64,000 nt of DNA from Dactylosporangium sp. AC04546 (GTDB lineage Bacteria; Actinomycetota; Actinomycetes; Mycobacteriales; Micromonosporaceae): positions 4,112-68,111 of the forward strand of contig NZ_JAHYSG010000067.1 of the NCBI RefSeq assembly GCF_022095675.1. The letters run 5' to 3'. Each line of letters starts with the position of its first letter. Position 1 is the first letter of the stretch. Shown in pieces: positions 44,719 to 54,285 of the stretch. The position numbers were made by a program, and so were the translations under genes. The notes under the pieces were generated by a model. It saw only the letters and a list, made by a program, of their open reading frames with translations. It ran no database searches and had not been told where the DNA came from.

Positions 44719-44779
44719 GCCTGGCGGGTTCGTAGGTCTGGCGGGTTCGTGCCGTGGCGGGTTCCTGCCAGGCCGCGGG
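44712..44779 (+). repeat. Short degenerate tandem repeat
   Basis: About four imperfect units of 16-18 bases, starting TTCGTAGGCCTGGCGGG and TTCGTAGGTCTGGCGGG, then TTCGTGCCGTGGCGGG and a fourth weaker copy. They begin at the stop codon of the DUF1963 gene and end about 40 bases before the subtilase. No function is evident. Confidence 0.6.
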
Positions 44780-44817
44780 CGTTCCGCCGCATCGACCGGT
44801 GCCGGTAGACACCGTGC

Positions 44818-47800
44818 ATGCTCATCGACGAACGCCGCAGGCGTCGCGCGGGTGCCGCGGCCGCCGCCCTCGCCCTGCTCGGGCTGCTGACCGGCCCGGT
44901 CACGCCCGCGGGCGCCGCGCCTGCTCCGGCGAAGCAGGCGCAGCACGGACGAGACACCACCGTCACCCTCATCACCGGCGATGTCGTGAGATTGATCGAC
45001 GTCGCTGGCGGGAAGCGGATCGCGGACGTTCGCCGCCCGCAGCGCGCGCCCGGCGGCGTGCGGACCGAGACCATCGGCGGCGACCTCTACGTCTGGCCCG
45101 ACGAGGCCCTGCCGCTCGTCGCCGCCGACCGCCTCGACCGGCGGCTGTTCAACGTCTCGCTGCTCGTGCGCAGCGGCTACGACGACGCGAAGCGGGCCGA
45201 GCTGCCGCTGATCACGACCGCCGCCGCGGCGCCGCCGAACACGGCCAAGGTGCGGGACCTGCCGAGCGTCAAGGGCTCCGCCGTGCGAGCCGGGAAGCGC
45301 AAGATCCGCGACACCTGGAACGGCGTGCTCGCCCAGCGGAGCACCGGCGGCAAGCTGTGGCTCGACGGTACCGTCAAGGCCAACCTCGCCGAGAGCACCG
45401 CACAGATCGGCGCGCCGGCCGCCTGGGCCCAGGGCCTCACCGGCAAGGGCGTCAAGGTCGCCGTGCTCGACACCGGCGTCGACCTCGACCATCCCGACCT
45501 CGCCGGCCGGGTCGGCACGACGGCGAGCTTCGTGCCCGGCGAGAGCGTCGAGGACGGCAACGGCCACGGCACCCACACCATCTCCACCGTCGGCGGCAAG
45601 GGCGCCGAGCCGGGCGTGGCGCCGGACGCCGACCTCATCGCCGGCAAGGTGCTGTCCGACGCGGGCACCGGCGAGGACTCGTGGGTGATCGCGGGCATGG
45701 AGTGGGCCGTCGCCCAGCACGCCAGGGTGGTCAGCATGAGCCTCGGCGACTCGCTGCCGAGCGACGGCACCGACCCGGTGAGCACCGCGCTGAACACACT
45801 CAGCGCGCAGAGCGGCACCCTGTTCGTGGTCGCGGCCGGCAACACCGGCGCCGAGGCGGCGATGGGCGCGCCCGGGGTCGCCGACGCGGCGCTCACCGTC
45901 GCCGCCGTCGACCGCGACGACCAGCTCGCCTACTTCTCCAGCCGCGGGCCGCGCTACGGCGACTACGGGCTCAAGCCCGACATCGCCGCCCCGGGCGTGG
46001 ACATCACGGCCGCCGCGCCGGGCGGGGGCTACGCCACCATGTCCGGTACGTCGATGGCCACCCCGCACGTCGCCGGCGCCGCGGCGATCCTGGCCCAGCA
46101 GCACCCCGACTGGACCGGCGCGCGGCTCAAGGACGCGCTCATGGGCAGCAGCAAGGCGCTGCCCCAGCTGGACGCCTACGCCGTCGGCGCCGGCCGGGTC
46201 GACATCCCGGCATCGCTGAGTGCCGATGTCACCGCGACCGGCTCGCTCTGGTTCGGCTTCTACGGCTGGCCGCACGACGACGTGGCGCCGATCGAGAAGA
46301 CCGTCACCTACACCAACAGCGGCGCCGCCCCGGTGACGCTGGCGCTGAGCGAGACCGCCGCGATCGCCGGCGGCCCGTACGACGTCGATCCGGGGGCCGA
46401 TGCCGGTACCGCCGCACCCGAGGAGATGTTCACCCTCTCCACCGACACGCTCACCGTCCCGGCGCAGGGGAGCGCGTCGGTGACCATCACCGCCAGGCCA
46501 TCGATGGCGATGACGGCTCGACGGTACCTCGGGCAGATCACCGCCAGCACCGCCGGCGCCACGGTCCGCACCCAGTTCGGCCTCTACACCGAGGACGAAC
46601 GGCACAACCTGCACGTCTCGGTCCGCGACCGGCAGGGCCGGCCGGTGCAGGGCTACCTGGAGCTGCAGGCGTTCGGCCAGGCCGACCCGTACGTCTACGC
46701 CTTCGACGGCGACCTCGACGTGCGTCTCCGCCAGGGCGTCTACAGCGCGCTCACCCTCGTCCCGGTGACCGGCAGCCGGGGCCCGGACTCGCAGGCCATG
46801 GCCCTGCTCGGCGACCCTGAGATCGTGCTCGATCGCGACCGCACCGTCACGCTCGACGCCCGCCAGGCCCGGCAGGTGACGGCGGAGCTGCCCGGCCGGC
46901 CGAAGGTCGAGGACCGGGTGCTGCAACTGAACTGGTATCGCAGCGACGGCGCGACATCGACGCTCGACGAGCAGATCATCCTCCCGCCGCAGTACGACGA
47001 GGCGTTGGTACTGCCGACAAAGCGCGTCACCAGGGGCACCTTCGAGTACGAGACCCGCTGGCGCCAGGCGTACCCGCTGCTCACGATCAACGACGACCTG
47101 CCGTTCCTCGGCCAGCCCGGCTCCAGCCTGTACGACGGCCGCGACCAGCTCGACGTCGTCCGGGCCGGCATCGGCGCTCCGGAGGACTACGCGGGCAAGC
47201 GCGTTCGTGGCAAGGCGGTCGTGGTGACCCGCTCCGACGCGGTCGGCCCGGCGCAGCGCGCGGCGAACGCCGCGGCGGCGGGCGCGCGGTTGCTGATCGT
47301 CGTCAACGACGGCCCCGGCAAGCTGCTCGAATGGGTCGGCGCCGACGACGGCACCCCCAGCCCGGTCCCGGTCGTCTCGGTGACCAGGCGGGCCGGCGCG
47401 ACGCTGCCCGGCCGGCTGCGGGTCGAGGGCGTGCCGAACTCGCCGTACGTGTACGACCTGGTCGCGCAGTACCCCGGCCGCATCCCGGCCGACCTGACCT
47501 ACCGGCCGCGGCCCGACCAGCTGGCCCGGGTCGACATGCGGTTCCACGGCACGACCGCCACCCCGAGCGGCGAGTACCGCTGGGCGTTCCGCCCGTACCG
47601 CCCGGTCGCGGTCGGCTTCCTCCAGTCGATCACGATGCCCGGCACGCGAACCGACTACGTGTCGGCGCCCGCCGGCACGAGCTGGGCCGAGACGTCGCTC
47701 ACCGGCCCCGGCTACGCGGTCGAGTCGCGCTCGGGCGTGCACGCGTACCGCGCCGGCAGCCGCCAGGTCAGCGACTGGTTCGCGCCGGTCGCCCACCCCC

Positions 47801-48447
47801 GCAACGGGTCCGGCTTCTGGTGGTCGTCGCGGCAGGTCGGCTTCGCCGAGTTCAACGTGCAGCCGTGGACCGACAGCGGCACCGACCACGGCGGGTACAT
47901 GCAGGACGGCACCGACCAGCGGCGGTTCCGGGTCTGGGAGAAGGGGCGGCTCGTGGCCGACTCCGAGTGGCCGGCCGCGTACCTCAACCCGGCGACCGAC
48001 GGAGCGCTGACGTACACGCTCGACCTCCAAGCGTCGCGGGACCCGGCGCTGTACCGGCTGTCGACCAGCACCCACACCACGTGGACGGTCAAGGCCCAGC
48101 CGATCGGCGACCCGGCCCGGATCGACATCCTGCCGCTGCTCCAGCTCGACTACACCGTCGAGACGGACCTGTCGGGCACGGCGCGGCCGGGCCGCAACGC
48201 GGTCGGCGTCGCGGCGGGGCACCTGCCGGGCGCGGTCGGCGGCGGTACCGTCACCGCGCTCGCTCTGGAGATCTCCTTCGATGACGGCCGGCATTGGCAG
48301 CGTACGACGCTGGTCGATGGCGTGGCGCGGTTCGTCCCGCCCCGTGGCGCCGGCTACGTGTCGCTGCGCGCCACCGCGCGCGACGACCGGGGCAACACGA
48401 TCGAGCAGGAGGTGATCCGGGCCTACGCGGTGCCCGACTGGCGCTGA
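44818..48447 (+). CDS. Large secreted S8 subtilisin-like protease
   Basis: A 1209-residue exported protease. The signal peptide ends near TPAGAAPAP and a pro-region runs to about residue 195. The catalytic domain has Asp in VAVLDTGVDLDHPDL, His in NGHGTHTIST, the oxyanion Asn in VVAAGNTGAE and Ser in SGTSMATPHVAGAAA. Immunoglobulin-like and PA-type domains follow, with GKAVVVTRSDAVGPAQRAANAAAAGARLLIVVND being PA-like. The protein is far larger than minimal subtilisins (about 275 mature residues). ATG 44818 has TAGACA 6 bases upstream. A LuxR-type regulator follows after 18 bases. Confidence 0.92.
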   Translation: MLIDERRRRRAGAAAAALALLGLLTGPVTPAGAAPAPAKQAQHGRDTTVTLITGDVVRLIDVAGGKRIADVRRPQRAPGGVRTETIGGDLYVWPDEALPLVAADRLDRRLFNVSLLVRSGYDDAKRAELPLITTAAAAPPNTAKVRDLPSVKGSAVRAGKRKIRDTWNGVLAQRSTGGKLWLDGTVKANLAESTAQIGAPAAWAQGLTGKGVKVAVLDTGVDLDHPDLAGRVGTTASFVPGESVEDGNGHGTHTISTVGGKGAEPGVAPDADLIAGKVLSDAGTGEDSWVIAGMEWAVAQHARVVSMSLGDSLPSDGTDPVSTALNTLSAQSGTLFVVAAGNTGAEAAMGAPGVADAALTVAAVDRDDQLAYFSSRGPRYGDYGLKPDIAAPGVDITAAAPGGGYATMSGTSMATPHVAGAAAILAQQHPDWTGARLKDALMGSSKALPQLDAYAVGAGRVDIPASLSADVTATGSLWFGFYGWPHDDVAPIEKTVTYTNSGAAPVTLALSETAAIAGGPYDVDPGADAGTAAPEEMFTLSTDTLTVPAQGSASVTITARPSMAMTARRYLGQITASTAGATVRTQFGLYTEDERHNLHVSVRDRQGRPVQGYLELQAFGQADPYVYAFDGDLDVRLRQGVYSALTLVPVTGSRGPDSQAMALLGDPEIVLDRDRTVTLDARQARQVTAELPGRPKVEDRVLQLNWYRSDGATSTLDEQIILPPQYDEALVLPTKRVTRGTFEYETRWRQAYPLLTINDDLPFLGQPGSSLYDGRDQLDVVRAGIGAPEDYAGKRVRGKAVVVTRSDAVGPAQRAANAAAAGARLLIVVNDGPGKLLEWVGADDGTPSPVPVVSVTRRAGATLPGRLRVEGVPNSPYVYDLVAQYPGRIPADLTYRPRPDQLARVDMRFHGTTATPSGEYRWAFRPYRPVAVGFLQSITMPGTRTDYVSAPAGTSWAETSLTGPGYAVESRSGVHAYRAGSRQVSDWFAPVAHPRNGSGFWWSSRQVGFAEFNVQPWTDSGTDHGGYMQDGTDQRRFRVWEKGRLVADSEWPAAYLNPATDGALTYTLDLQASRDPALYRLSTSTHTTWTVKAQPIGDPARIDILPLLQLDYTVETDLSGTARPGRNAVGVAAGHLPGAVGGGTVTALALEISFDDGRHWQRTTLVDGVARFVPPRGAGYVSLRATARDDRGNTIEQEVIRAYAVPDWR

Positions 48448-48465
48448 CGGCCCTATGATCGGCGG

Positions 48466-49401
48466 ATGCTCGGCCCCCTCGGCCTCGACCCCGACGAGGA
48501 ACGGCTGTACCGATGCCTGGTCGCGGGCGGCGGCACGCTCGACGAGCTGACCGCCCGCGACCCCGGGCCGCGCACGGCCGAGCTACTCGCCGCGCTCGTG
48601 GCCCGGGGCCTCGCGGTGGCCGAGCCGCAGGGCACCTACGCCGCCGCACCGCCGGCCATCGCCCTCGGCGCGCTGCTGCGCCAGCAGCGCGACCAGCTCC
48701 AGGCCGCCGAGCTGGCGCTGCTCGCCCTGGCCGAGGAGCACCGGCGCACCGAGGCCGCCCGGGGCGCAGGTGTCGTCGAGGTGATCACCGACGTCGACGC
48801 CGTGCGGCACCGGTTCGCCCAGGTGCAGCGCGCCGCCCGGCACGACGTCCGCTCACTCGTCGTGCCGGGCCTGGAGGTGGTGCCGCACAAGGACAACGCC
48901 GCGGGGGACGACGGGCTGCGCCGCGGCGTGCGGTACCGCGTCATCGTCGACCGGGCGTCCCTCGCCGAGCCCGGCCTCGTGCAGCTCGCCGCGGCCAGCA
49001 TCGCCGAGGGCGAGGAGATCCGGGTCATCGAGAAGACCCCGGTCAAGATGATCATCGCGGACGGCCAGGTGGCGATGCTCCCGCTGCTCTCCGGCCGGCA
49101 CACCGCCGCCGCCTCGGTGCTGGTCCACGCGAGCGGCCTGCTCGACGCGCTCATCGCCCTCTTCGAGGAGCTGTGGGAGCACGCCTATCCACTGTGGACG
49201 GACACGGCGGCCGAGCTCGAACCGCTCGACCGCCGCATCCTCACGCTCCTGCTGGCCGGCCTGACCGACCAGGCGATCGCCGGGCAACTCGACACCAGCC
49301 TGCGCACGGTCCAGCGGCGCATCCACGCGCTCATGCTGCGGGCCGGCGCGGAGACACGCATCCAGCTGGGCTGGCACGCGGCCCGCAAGGGCTGGGCATG
49401 A
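48466..49401 (+). CDS. TrmB/LuxR-type transcriptional regulator
   Basis: A 311-residue regulator. The N-terminal winged helix (LDPDEERLYRCLVAGGGTLDELTARDPGPRTAELLAALVARGLAV) is TrmB-like. A middle domain (RYRVIVDRASL, EIRVIEKTPVKMIIADGQVAMLPL) is shared by this actinobacterial class. The C-terminal LuxR helix-turn-helix is LDRRILTLLLAGLTDQAIAGQLDTSLRTVQRRI. A perfect -10 (TATGAT) lies 6 bases before the ATG, so it has its own leaderless promoter, although it follows the subtilase by 18 bases. Its pairing with large subtilases is common in actinobacteria from memory, and protease regulation is plausible. Confidence 0.87.
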   Translation: MLGPLGLDPDEERLYRCLVAGGGTLDELTARDPGPRTAELLAALVARGLAVAEPQGTYAAAPPAIALGALLRQQRDQLQAAELALLALAEEHRRTEAARGAGVVEVITDVDAVRHRFAQVQRAARHDVRSLVVPGLEVVPHKDNAAGDDGLRRGVRYRVIVDRASLAEPGLVQLAAASIAEGEEIRVIEKTPVKMIIADGQVAMLPLLSGRHTAAASVLVHASGLLDALIALFEELWEHAYPLWTDTAAELEPLDRRILTLLLAGLTDQAIAGQLDTSLRTVQRRIHALMLRAGAETRIQLGWHAARKGWA

Positions 49402-49498
49402 GCGGGCTCGACCGCCGCTCCGGCCCGGGCGCGGCCGGCTGCCGGCTCGCCGTGCGCGTCCGTGGGCCGGCCGTGGCCGACGCGGTCGGTGCCGCCTG

Positions 49499-50224
49499 AT
49501 GGCCTTCCGGGAGATCGGGCACTGGGACGGCCGTTGGGCGCCTGACGGCCTGCCCGACGTGTGCGACTTCGTCGACCCGGCCGCCGACCCGGCCGAGCAG
49601 CGGGCCGTCGCGGCCTACCTCCGGTCCGGCACCTCCGTCGTCGTGGCCATGGGCTTCTCCGTCTGCCGGCTGTGCGGGCGGGGTAACGGCAACGAGGAGC
49701 TGACCGACGGCGCGCACTTCTTCTGGCCCTCGGGCCTGGCGCACTACGTCGAGGAGCACGCCGTCCGCCTGCCGGCCGAGGTCGTCGCCGTCGCCGCACG
49801 CGCTGTCGCCCCACCCGTGGACCTCGACCGCTTCAAGTTCGAGGCGTGGGAGTCCGGCGAGATCAAGGTCGACCTCGAGTGGTGGAAGGGGCAGACGGGC
49901 ACCCGGTCCGGTGTGCACCTGCTCGGGTGCCGGCGCAGCGCGGTCGTGGCCCGCTGGGACCTGCCGGCGACGGCCGACATCTACGTGGACCGGGTGCCGG
50001 CCGGCGGTGTCGCGACCCTGGCGCGGATCGGGCGGCTCGTCGGGGCTGCGTGGCCGGCGTCCGGCCTGCGGGCGCTGCTCGCCACCCAGCCACTGCTCGC
50101 GGCCCCGGGCGGCAGCCCCGCGCGCCTCCACATGGCCCTGGAGGCGGCGCCTGACCTGCGGCCGTATCTGTTCTACAGCACGGGGGACGGTCTCGTGCCC
50201 GTGCGCAGGCCGGGATCGCCCTGA
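49499..50224 (+). CDS. Hypothetical protein with CxxC
   Basis: A 241-residue soluble protein. The N-terminal half contains VCRLCGRGNGNEELTDGAHFFWPSGLAHYVEEHAVRLPAE, a conserved-looking motif with CRLCG and a Trp/His-rich helix seen in uncharacterised bacterial proteins. It may bind zinc through the CxxC and the nearby histidines. No enzyme family is recognised. ATG 49499 gives MAFREIGHWDGRWAPDGLP. Confidence 0.6.
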   Translation: MAFREIGHWDGRWAPDGLPDVCDFVDPAADPAEQRAVAAYLRSGTSVVVAMGFSVCRLCGRGNGNEELTDGAHFFWPSGLAHYVEEHAVRLPAEVVAVAARAVAPPVDLDRFKFEAWESGEIKVDLEWWKGQTGTRSGVHLLGCRRSAVVARWDLPATADIYVDRVPAGGVATLARIGRLVGAAWPASGLRALLATQPLLAAPGGSPARLHMALEAAPDLRPYLFYSTGDGLVPVRRPGSP

Positions 50225-50298
50225 CAGGAAATTGCGCCAGTGCGGCCCTGGGCCACGGGGGCCGGCGGCGTACTCCTGTGACCGCCGGGCCGCGCGGG

Positions 50299-51234
50299 TC
50301 AGACGGGGCGATGGAACGCGATGACGTGGTGGTCGACGGTGAAGCCGGACCGCGCGTAGGTGGCCACCGCGCCGGTTGGGTTGTCGGCGTCGGCGTCCAG
50401 GGCGGCGTGCGTGTAGCCGGTCCGGCCGGCCGCGTCCAGCACGTCGGCGAGCAGGGCGCTCGCGATGCCCCGGCGGCGCCAGGGCGCGTCGGTGCCGAGC
50501 TGGCCGATGTAGAGGCGGCTGGGGGTGTCGCTGCCGTAGGCCAGCAGGTAGCCGACGAGCGTGTCGCCGGCGACGGCGATCCGCGACAGCTCGGGGCGGA
50601 ACGTCGCCGAGGCCACGGTCAGCGCCGCCCACGCGTCGAAGGCGCGCTCCTGGAAGCCCCACAGGCCCTGGAACGCCGCCGTGTGCAGGGCGTGCACCTG
50701 TCGTTCGTCGCTCCGGCGGTACTGCTGAATCCTCAAACCATCGATCGGCGCCACCGTCGGCGGCGGTGCGGTGGGCGCCGACATCTCGAGGAAGTGGCGC
50801 GCGACGGTGAACCCGAACCGCTCGTACAACCGGAGCGCGGGAACGTCGGCGACGCCGGTCACGACCTGCCCCGCCCACGACGCCTCCGGCGCGACCTCGG
50901 CGTGCCGGGCCGCGGCCCGCTCCAGCTGCCAGGCCAGCACCCGGCGGCCGAGCCCGCCGCCGCGCCGGTCGGGATGGACGCCCCCGATCAGCTCAAGTCG
51001 ATGTCCCCCCGCGGGCGGCAGCGGCACCAGGCCGACGCCCGCCAGCCGCCCGTCGCCGTCGAGGACCAGGAGCGTGTCGGCGGACGGTTCGGCGACCTCG
51101 TGCCGCACCACGTCGTCGACGTCGGAGGGCGCGTGCCCACCGGGGCCGCCGCCGGCCGCGGCGACGGTGTTGATCAGCTCCGCCACGGCGGCGGCGTCGC
51201 CGTCCCGGTACGGCCGTTCATGGAAGTCCGTCAC
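50299..51234 (-). CDS. Tandem GNAT acetyltransferase
   Basis: A 311-residue protein with two GNAT domains. The first has GVHPDRRGGGLGRRVLAWQLERAA and the second LGTDAPWRRRGIASALLADVLDAA, both with the RxxGxG/A acetyl-CoA loop, and each ends with a LYERFGF- or YARSGF-like strand. Tandem GNATs include mycothiol synthase (MshD), but the sequence is not close enough to claim that role. GTG 51234 is chosen over GTG 51243 because TACGGT then lies 7 bases upstream (leaderless). It is convergent with the gene at 49499. Confidence 0.82.
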   Translation of the reverse strand: MTDFHERPYRDGDAAAVAELINTVAAAGGGPGGHAPSDVDDVVRHEVAEPSADTLLVLDGDGRLAGVGLVPLPPAGGHRLELIGGVHPDRRGGGLGRRVLAWQLERAAARHAEVAPEASWAGQVVTGVADVPALRLYERFGFTVARHFLEMSAPTAPPPTVAPIDGLRIQQYRRSDERQVHALHTAAFQGLWGFQERAFDAWAALTVASATFRPELSRIAVAGDTLVGYLLAYGSDTPSRLYIGQLGTDAPWRRRGIASALLADVLDAAGRTGYTHAALDADADNPTGAVATYARSGFTVDHHVIAFHRPV

Positions 51235-51312
51235 GCTCGACACCGTATGCGCTACCCGATCGGGCCGTCGATGTAGTTCTCGACAGTGGCGCCGCCGTCT
51301 GCTCGACGGGGT

Positions 51313-51639
51313 TCAACGCGACCGGGTGGCCGAGGGCTGGGCCGGGTCGGTGACGCTCCACAGCATCGCCGTGCCGTCCCAGCTGGCGGTCGCCACGATG
51401 CGTCCGTCGGGGCTGAACGCCACCGAGAACACGTTCTGCGTGTGACCCGTGAGGGTGGCGATGGGCTGCCGGACGGGCGGGCTGGCCGCCTCACCGGGGC
51501 GGTTCGGGCGTGACCGGTCGGCGATGGCGACGGCGACGACGACGGCCAGGACGGCGGCGACCAGGCCCGCGGCAAGCCAGCGACGCGAGCGTCGTGGCCC
51601 GGGGACAGGGGACGGTGTCGTGAGCCCGGCGCTGGCCAT
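51313..51639 (-). CDS. Single-WD40-repeat membrane protein, probably truncated
   Basis: A 108-residue frame with one membrane helix ([20 protein letters not shown]) and exactly one WD40 repeat ([37 protein letters not shown]), after which it ends in [14 protein letters not shown]40 propellers need about seven repeats, so this is the head of a longer protein cut short, or a protein that assembles by other means. The start ATG 51639 was chosen because the upstream extension has no hydrophobic or family signal. No neighbour supplies the missing repeats. Confidence 0.55.
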   Translation of the reverse strand: MASAGLTTPSPVPGPRRSRRWLAAGLVAAVLAVVVAVAIADRSRPNRPGEAASPPVRQPIATLTGHTQNVFSVAFSPDGRIVATASWDGTAMLWSVTDPAQPSATRSR

Positions 51640-51700
51640 GCGCGGATCATAGATCGACAACGGTGCCGCAGACAGCCCGCAACTTCCTCGGGTCACAGCA

Positions 51701-53047
51701 CTAGCCCCACTCGTTGACGAGCCCCTGCCCGGCCAGGAACCGCTCCGCCCGCGGTTCGGCGACGCTCTGGGTGGCGAGCGTGCGGCCGTCCGCGTCGAGC
51801 GCCTCGATCGTGAGCGTGGCCGGCGCCGGCGCGGTGACGATGCCGACGCCGCCGGTCAGCGGCACGGTTCCCACCGTCGCGCCGGTCACGCGCAGTTGGG
51901 TCGCGGTGGGCGGGGCGATCACGAGGAGGCGGTCGGAGTACCCCAGCGTCGCCTCGTCCGGCAGCCGGACCGTCACGATCGCGTCCGACGCGGCGACGGC
52001 GGTGGCCATGCGCGCGGCCGGCAATGCGCGCGGTGGGTGCTGGGCCTTGCGGCGCACGTCCCAGATCAGCAGGGGCTCGCCGGTGCCGGCGACCGCGCAC
52101 ACCACCGCCGAGCCGCCGGCCAGCTCGCCCAGGCCGACGACGACCGGCCGGTCCTCGCCCTCCGGTGTGCCGCCCCAGAGGATCCGGTACCGCTGGACGC
52201 CGAGCCCCGGCAGGTTCGGCCAGCGCCCCAGCAGCTCCCCGGCGACGTCGGGAAGGTCCTCGCCGCGCTCGACCGGCGCCACGGCGGACGTCCCGGCCGG
52301 CGGCGCCACGTACGCGATCTCCCGGACCGTGCCGTCGCAGGTCACCCGCCACCACGCGACCGTGCCGGGCAGGACGAGGAACTCGCCGCCCGTGGCCCAC
52401 GTGTGCTCCAGCGTTCCGCCGGGCCCGACGTGCGTCGTCGCCGACGGCTGGGCGACGCAGCCCGGGGGAGCCATCGCGACCGAGTCGATGAGCGTGAACG
52501 GACCGAGCGGTCCCTCGCCGAACCGTAGACCGGCCAGCGCCGCCCCGGAGGCGCTGGCCGGGCCGTCAGCGGTGACGAACAGGGCACGCGTGTCGTTGTG
52601 GAACGCGGCGCCGTACAACCGGCGGCCGTCCACGTCGACCACGAAGAGCACCTTCACCCGGTCGAGCGCCGGGTCGACGCGCGAGCCGGCCCGGTTCGCC
52701 AGCAGCCCGGCGGTGAGCTCGTCGACGACTCCAGGCTCGGCCGCGGCGGCGCCGCGCACGGGCGCGTCGAGGACGCGGCGGGTCCAGTCGGTCAGCGGCC
52801 CGTCCGGCGACGGCTGCTCGTCCACTGCGGTCGTCGGGGCCGGCTGCGGTGTCGGCCCGCCGGTGCCCGCGAGCGCCTGCGCGCCGAGCGCCGCGGCGAC
52901 GACGGCCGCGCCGAGCGCCGAACCGCCCCAGCGGCGCGCCCGGGCCCGGCGCCGGCGCAGCAGCCGGCCCAGCGGATCGGGCGCCGGCCGCACCCCGGCG
53001 ACCGAGCGCACCATCTCCTCGCGCAGCCGCTCCTCCAGCCCGCTCAT
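51701..53047 (-). CDS. Membrane protein partner of SigE-family sigma factor
   Basis: A 448-residue protein. The N-terminus ([36 protein letters not shown]) is cytoplasmic, a single membrane helix follows ([22 protein letters not shown]), and the rest is extracytoplasmic, with a run of beta-rich segments and cysteines in [16 protein letters not shown] and VVCAVAG. The gene overlaps the sigma-factor gene by ATGA. Actinobacterial SigE-family genes are often followed by such proteins, which may serve as anti-sigma factors, but no zinc-binding HxxxCxxC motif is visible. ATG 53047 is the overlapping start. Confidence 0.72.
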   Translation of the reverse strand: MSGLEERLREEMVRSVAGVRPAPDPLGRLLRRRRARARRWGGSALGAAVVAAALGAQALAGTGGPTPQPAPTTAVDEQPSPDGPLTDWTRRVLDAPVRGAAAAEPGVVDELTAGLLANRAGSRVDPALDRVKVLFVVDVDGRRLYGAAFHNDTRALFVTADGPASASGAALAGLRFGEGPLGPFTLIDSVAMAPPGCVAQPSATTHVGPGGTLEHTWATGGEFLVLPGTVAWWRVTCDGTVREIAYVAPPAGTSAVAPVERGEDLPDVAGELLGRWPNLPGLGVQRYRILWGGTPEGEDRPVVVGLGELAGGSAVVCAVAGTGEPLLIWDVRRKAQHPPRALPAARMATAVAASDAIVTVRLPDEATLGYSDRLLVIAPPTATQLRVTGATVGTVPLTGGVGIVTAPAPATLTIEALDADGRTLATQSVAEPRAERFLAGQGLVNEWG

Positions 53048-53526
53048 CGCGCCCTCCTCTGGGGTTCGCCGGCCTCCAGCAGGCCGCGCAGCCGTTCGAG
53101 CCCGCGCGAGGCCTGGCTCTTCACGGTGCCGACCGAGCAGCCGAGCACCTCGGCGGTCTCGGCCTCGGACAGGTCCTCCCAGTACCGCAGCACGAGCACC
53201 GCCCGCATCCGCTCCGGCAGCCGGGCCAGCTCGGCGACCAGCACCGTGCGCTCCGCGAACCCGCCCGTGGGGTCGGGCCCGGCCCGGTCCGGCGGCTCGG
53301 CGCTGAGCAGTTCCCGGCGCAGCGCCCGCCACCAGCTGGTGCGCTGGTTGACCAGGGCCCGGCGCAGGTACGGCAGCGGGTCGGCGATCCGGTCGAACCG
53401 CGGCATGACCTTCAGCAGGCAGGTCTGCACCAGGTCCTCGGCCGCCGCGACCGACCCCGTGAGCAGGTACGCGGTGTGCAGCAGCTCGGTATACCGCAGC
53501 CGCACGAACTGCTCGAAGCCCTCCAC
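53044..53526 (-). CDS. SigE-family RNA polymerase sigma factor
   Basis: A 160-residue ECF-type sigma factor. Region 2 is FVRLRYTELLHTAYLLTGSVAAAEDLVQTCLLKVMPRFDRI with the DLVQ core motif. Region 4 is LPERMRAVLVLRYWEDLSEAETAEVLGCSVGTVKSQASRGLERLR. The SigE-family hallmark (LRYWEDLSEAETAEVLGCSVGTVKS) is clear. The start is GTG 53526. It is cotranscribed with the membrane protein that follows. Confidence 0.92.
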   Translation of the reverse strand: MEGFEQFVRLRYTELLHTAYLLTGSVAAAEDLVQTCLLKVMPRFDRIADPLPYLRRALVNQRTSWWRALRRELLSAEPPDRAGPDPTGGFAERTVLVAELARLPERMRAVLVLRYWEDLSEAETAEVLGCSVGTVKSQASRGLERLRGLLEAGEPQRRAR

Positions 53527-53640
53527 GCGCTGCCGCCTCCCGCTCGGACGCCGTCACAGCATGCACGCGGCACCCCCGCGAAAGGTTGACTGGCAGCGGT
53601 CAGAGGTTGCGGCGCACGGTCGGCGCCCGGGATGTGACAG

Positions 53641-54219
53641 CTAATCCCGCCAGCCGGCTTCGAGTAAGCGGATGATCGCGGCCAGGGAAGCCTGCGGGTC
53701 GGGGTCCATGCTCGCCAGGTCGGGGATCTGCAGGACGTAGCGGGCCAGTGCGCGCACGGCCGGGTCGGTCGCCGTGCGGTCGGACTCGGCGGCGATCGCC
53801 TCGGCCAGTGCCGGCTCGGCCGCCATCCAGAGCTTTCGCTGATAGTCGCGCAGCGCCGCGGTACCGACGATGAGGTCTCGTTTGCGGAGCAGCTCCGGGG
53901 TCAGGTCGGCAGCGAAGGCGCCCCGGCCGGCCAGGAACTCGTGCAGCGCGGTGAGCAGCGGCGTGCCCGCCGGCCGGTCGCTGACCGCGGCGACCAGGGC
54001 CTCGCGCCGCTCGGTGCCGTCGTCGAAGATCAGCGCCTCTTTGCCGTCGGGCACGTGCTTGAACAGCGTGGCCAGGGACACGTCGGCGGCGTCGGCGATC
54101 TGCGCGACGGTGACCCCGTCATAGCCGTGCTCCAGGAACAGCCGCAGCGCGGCGTCAGCGAGGGCCTGGCGCGTCTGCGCCTTCTTCCGCTCGCGCCGCC
54201 CCGTCGTCGTCACGCCCAC
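53641..54219 (-). CDS. TetR-family regulator of the adjacent MFS exporter
   Basis: A 192-residue repressor with the helix-turn-helix RQALADAALRLFLEHGYDGVTVAQIADAADVSLATLFKHVPDGKEALIF. The C-terminal helices form the drug-binding domain. The start is GTG 54219. The divergent neighbour is a 14-helix MFS exporter, and palindromes lie between the starts, the standard arrangement of drug-responsive TetR/exporter pairs. Confidence 0.9.
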   Translation of the reverse strand: MGVTTTGRRERKKAQTRQALADAALRLFLEHGYDGVTVAQIADAADVSLATLFKHVPDGKEALIFDDGTERREALVAAVSDRPAGTPLLTALHEFLAGRGAFAADLTPELLRKRDLIVGTAALRDYQRKLWMAAEPALAEAIAAESDRTATDPAVRALARYVLQIPDLASMDPDPQASLAAIIRLLEAGWRD

Positions 54220-54242
54220 ACTCTACACCGACTATGAAACTG

Positions 54243-54267
54243 AAGTCACTTTGACTTTAGAGTGACT
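54243..54267. promoter_or_regulatory. TetR operator region of the MFS gene
   Basis: AAGTCA-CTT-TGACTT (54243-54257) is a perfect inverted repeat. AGTCACT and AGTGACT (54244-54250, 54261-54267) form a second one that overlaps it. They cover the -35 box TTGACT of the exporter promoter (54251-54256). Confidence 0.65.
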
Positions 54268-54278
54268 CTGCATATGCT
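54251..54278 (+). promoter_or_regulatory. Promoter of the MFS exporter
   Basis: TTGACT (54251-54256) and TATGCT (54273-54278) with a 16-base spacer. The ATG at 54286 is 7 bases after the -10, so the mRNA would begin at or next to the start codon. Confidence 0.65.
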
Positions 54279-54285
54279 CGGAAGC

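Noticed and set aside
44023..48294. 1423-residue antisense frame opposite the subtilase
   Set aside because: Its Val/Arg/Gly/Asp-rich low-complexity composition is typical of an antisense shadow in high-GC DNA, with no domain. The plus-strand subtilase has all catalytic motifs.
51252..51650. 132-residue minus-strand frame overlapping the WD40 gene
   Set aside because: It is a Ser/Pro/Arg-rich shadow of the frame that encodes the WD40 unit and membrane helix.
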